A stretch of 64,000 nucleotides of DNA, taken from positions 7,954,388 through 8,018,387 of the forward strand of contig CM067450.1 of the NCBI GenBank assembly GCA_034508935.3, read 5' to 3'. Source of the stretch: Berghia stephanieae. Taxonomy: Eukaryota > Mollusca > Gastropoda > Nudibranchia > Aeolidiidae. Below are positions 1 to 64,000 of the stretch, one piece after another; positions within the stretch are counted from its first letter, which is position 1; every line of letters starts with the position of its first letter. The notes under the pieces were generated by a model. It did no database searches. It was given only the letters and a program-made list of their open reading frames with translations, and was not told the origin of the DNA. Made by a program: the position numbers and the translations under genes.

Positions 1-252
1 GTATATATACATAGTAATTCAGAGCATTCTCTTATTTGTTTGTCTAAAGTGTTAATTTCCATTCTTTGATACATTTAACATGACATTATTGTAGTCGAGA
101 TGGCAGATAAAACAATGTGTCACCTCATCTTATAACTTCACAGTCATACACAATTGTCATTATTATATTTTTATCTTATTGTGTTTTGAATGTCTTTGTT
201 AGAGTTTGGGAAGAGAATGATTTATAAATGAATTTTTGTTTGTCCCATTCAG

Positions 253-61403
<61,151 letters not shown>

Positions 61404-61840
61404 CATGTCAAAGATCAACGGACATCGCTAGTCATTAACTCACTCAACCCTAACACTGACTATAACTATATCCATAGTTTACCCAGGTTACTTTTACCCC
61501 ATGCCTATTTATTACATTTTTCTGAGACAAATTATGGAGGAGGAGACAAATTATATCAAAGCTAATGTTTCTGGTTTTTACATGTTAATGGTAGTTGAAT
61601 AAAACTATCTATGTACATGCTCATTTTTAATACATTTTTTCCAGTTTTGAAAAGTAGCCAAAATCTCTAGGATTGAGTGAGTTAATTCACTCAACCCTTA
61701 CACTGACTATATCCGTAGTACCTATACCTGGGGTTTACTTTTACCCCATGCCTATTTATTACATTTTTCTGAGACAAATTATAGGCGTAGTATCAAAGAT
61801 TATGTTCTTAATTTTTATATGTTAATGTTAGTTGAATAAA
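61404..61840 (+). other. crumbs 3' UTR with AATAAA signals
   Basis: AATAAA occurs at 61598-61603 and 61835-61840, about 195 and 430 bases after the stop. Both lie inside the MITEs annotated here. Which one is used cannot be told from sequence. Confidence 0.5.
61439..61681 (+). mobile_element. TTAA-type MITE, copy 1
   Basis: Flanked by TTAA at 61435-61438 and 61682-61685. Ends ctcactcaa and ttgagtgag are inverted repeats. About 243 bp, AT-rich, non-coding, piggyBac-like by its target site. Confidence 0.8.
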
Positions 61841-61918
61841 ACTATGTACCTACATGCTCATTTTTAAAACATTTTTTCCAATTTTTAAAAGTAACAAAAA
61901 TCTCTAGTATTGAGTGAG
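61686..61918 (+). mobile_element. TTAA-type MITE, copy 2, tandem
   Basis: A second copy in the same orientation, similar to copy 1 along its length. It shares the central TTAA and is flanked by TTAA at 61919-61922. Ends ttcactcaa / ttgagtgag. Confidence 0.8.
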
Positions 61919-62429
61919 TTAAGACCCTCAAAGACGTCCCATCACATCATATCCTACACAAGTCGCATCTTGTAAAACCTTCTCATTCACTTGGCCATCT
62001 AGCCTGATAATGACTGTGTCAAATTAATGATAATTTAATTTGTTACTATTTCACCAACTTGCTATACCTACCAACATACACCGTTTATCTCCTCTTACCC
62101 CCACCCCCCTTTCTCATTTCAGTAATTTCACAATATTCTGATGTTTAGTTGTGAAATGGCATAATTTTTTTTCCACTTTTTAATTCTTTTCTTTGTATTT
62201 ATTCAATTGTATGTATCAATATATATCCTGAGAACCAAGGATATTATTTTGCCAGTATAAAATATAATAGATCTGTCTCTGCAGTTTTTCTGGCCACAAA
62301 TGACAACAAATTTCTATTTTAGCCTCAATTTTGTCCGTCTCTGAGTTCATTTTGTAATGGATGTATTAGTATTACTTTTTTTTTTCTCTCCGTACTCTAT
62401 ATTAGATTTCACTTCAGAACTAGATTCCC

Positions 62430-62466
62430 CCCCCCCTCCCACCCCCCCCCCCCCCCCCCCCCCCCC
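62430..62466 (+). repeat. poly-C tract
   Basis: Nearly pure C, with a few T and A at the left edge. Confidence 0.95.
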
Positions 62467-62473
62467 TTCTCTG

Positions 62474-63540
62474 TCTGTCATCTGCATTTTTTGCCAAAGT
62501 TGCCAAAAAAAACCCCCAAAATTTGCCAAGAAATTTGCCAAAAAATTTGCCGAGGAGAACTAAGCGTTTCAGTAAAAATTAACACGCGATACAGAAAAAA
62601 ATATATATAAAAGACAATTTATTACATTTAACTGTCATCTGCATTATTTGCGGTCGCAAACATCAGGGCGATCCACAAATTTTGGCAAATTACCCAAAAT
62701 TGGCAATTTTTTGGAAAAATAAAAAAAAAAAAAAAAAAGATGCGAAACTGAGAAATGTCCATTGAGGAGCAACCCGGCTTGGAATTTTTGAAGGATATTA
62801 GGATTTTCATTTTCGGTCCAAAGAACATTCCTCTTATTCTTATGCCTCGCAGTGTATCTACATACACTGCAATTCCTGAGTTTTGTCATCTTCCTCAGCA
62901 TGAGTTGACCAGATGTATTGAGAAACTGGGGCCAGTATTGTGAGAGTCCGGTACTGGAATCATTGTTTTGTTTTACAGGGATTTACGGCATGTGCAGCAC
63001 TGAGTTCGCCAGTATAAGTGTTCTATTCCACAGTATGTGTCTGTGTGATTTTCTGAAAGTTTGGGCGCATAAATCGCGTTACAGTGCGGCAAGTAATAAA
63101 TGCAGCCTCCTTTAAGTGTAATAAAATGTCTTTTATATTTATTTTTCCATTCATATAGCGTGTTAATTATTAACGGGATGCTTAGTTCTGCTCTGCAAAT
63201 TTTGGTCTTTTTGGCAATTTTTAGGCCCCAACTTGGCAAAAAATGCAGATGACAGATTTAAGGAGGCTACATTTATTAATTTACACAATAGCGTTGTTAC
63301 AAAGATTTTAAAGGATCATTATCCGTGGAGAGTAGCTTCCCTTGGTTTGGGCCCAGGCAAAGCTGCAACATTTCTCAAGTTTCGCACTTTTTTTTTCGTT
63401 ATTTTGTTTTCGTTTCTTTTTTTTTTCCCAAAAAATTTGCCACGCGATTTGCCAATTTTGGGAAATTTGCAGATCGCCCTGATATTTGCGGCCGCAAATA
63501 GCAATTTGCGGCCGCAAAAAATGCAGATGACAGATATGTA
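62474..63540 (+). repeat. interleaved inverted repeats (order A, B, A', B')
   Basis: Four arms carry 'ctgtcatctgcat' and 'tttgcca' or 'tttgcggccgc' motifs: A 62474-62600, B 62635-62725, A' 63160-63256 (reverse of A), B' 63420-63536 (reverse of B). A and A' also share 'gagaactaagc' and 'aattaacacgc' in inverse order. They look like the ends of two related DNA elements that overlap, or an element with a nested, rearranged copy. No transposase was seen. Confidence 0.7.
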
Positions 63541-64000
63541 GTAAGTACCTAGTAATAAATGAGTCAGCCATAGGGCGCAAGCACTATCAACACTAGGAGA
63601 GTCTGTTTTTAGAACAACAACCATTCCAACTCACATGACAATAGACGGCACTGAGAGATGATAACCAACATGTTACAAAATTGACTGTCCCTTTGGGAGG
63701 TGGGGGTTCTTGGCGCGTCTTCGAGCCTCCCAAGGTGGGCAGAGGGTTCATGTGCTGTGTCTTCTATCACTAATATTATCTGTTTCCCCTTTCCATGTTG
63801 CTCTCTGTCTTTTTCTGGATTAAGATTGCTCATTTTTTCCCTCATCCTGGTGGGGGTCTTTAGTTGGGAGGGAGACAGTCAAATACAGTATACTTTTTTC
63901 TTGAGATGACATTTTTCCTTGTAAATTATCTCTCTGTTGTGTACTATTATAGTTATGAAGTTTTGAATATTATTTGTAAACAAATCGCTCATGATGTCTA
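63541..64000 (+). other. right end of window, nothing recognised
   Basis: No gene or ordered repeat was seen. A short open frame at 63609-63845 on the minus strand has no recognisable domain. Confidence 0.6.

Noticed and set aside
63609-63845. Minus-strand frame of 78 codons
   Set aside because: No domain, no neighbouring exons, ordinary length for chance.

Overview
The window is a metazoan genomic segment: AT-rich, with many simple repeats and many GT-AG introns. It is dominated by one very large plus-strand gene, a crumbs (crb) homolog. Thirty-one coding exons can be placed between 253 and 61403. They carry about 2,500 codons, and the 5' end of the gene lies outside the window. In order they encode about 21 EGF-like repeats, three laminin-G domains separated by single EGF repeats, about 20 further EGF repeats, one transmembrane helix and a short cytoplasmic tail. 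The tail has a juxtamembrane R-Y-K-P-S-Q-V-E motif and ends in E-R-L-I, the PDZ-binding signature of Crumbs. The host is probably a marine invertebrate. The repeats (Mag/SURL-like Gypsy, tRNA-derived SINEs, long AAT/GATA arrays, Tigger, Tc1 and TTAA-type elements) would fit an echinoderm, hemichordate or lophotrochozoan, but the species cannot be named from the sequence.

Layout. 1-17541: exons 1-12 (EGF), with introns holding LINE and SINE pieces, a degenerate Tigger/pogo transposon (about 10122-12662) and AAT arrays. 17542-23701: a 6.2-kb intron with two decayed SINEs and a 4.7-kb unit bounded by 30-bp inverted repeats. That unit contains a 76-bp satellite, a pair of 102-bp direct repeats and GATA/AAT/CT/GT arrays. 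23702-41643: the last EGFs of the first block, the three laminin-G domains, and exon 24, an unusually long exon of 11 EGFs. 41644-48674: an intron with a young Gypsy-type LTR element. 48675-61403: the last EGFs and the membrane exon, with introns carrying a Tc1/mariner remnant, a CORE-SINE-like copy and a 2.4-kb insert between 47-bp direct repeats. 61404-64000: 3' UTR made partly of two tandem TTAA-type MITEs, then an interleaved set of inverted repeats. No second host gene could be supported.

All exon phases join cleanly. Two positions, in exon 24 and exon 25, each lack one base relative to the expected EGF pattern. Both lie at short homopolymers, and both may be assembly errors. They flank the Gypsy-bearing intron.
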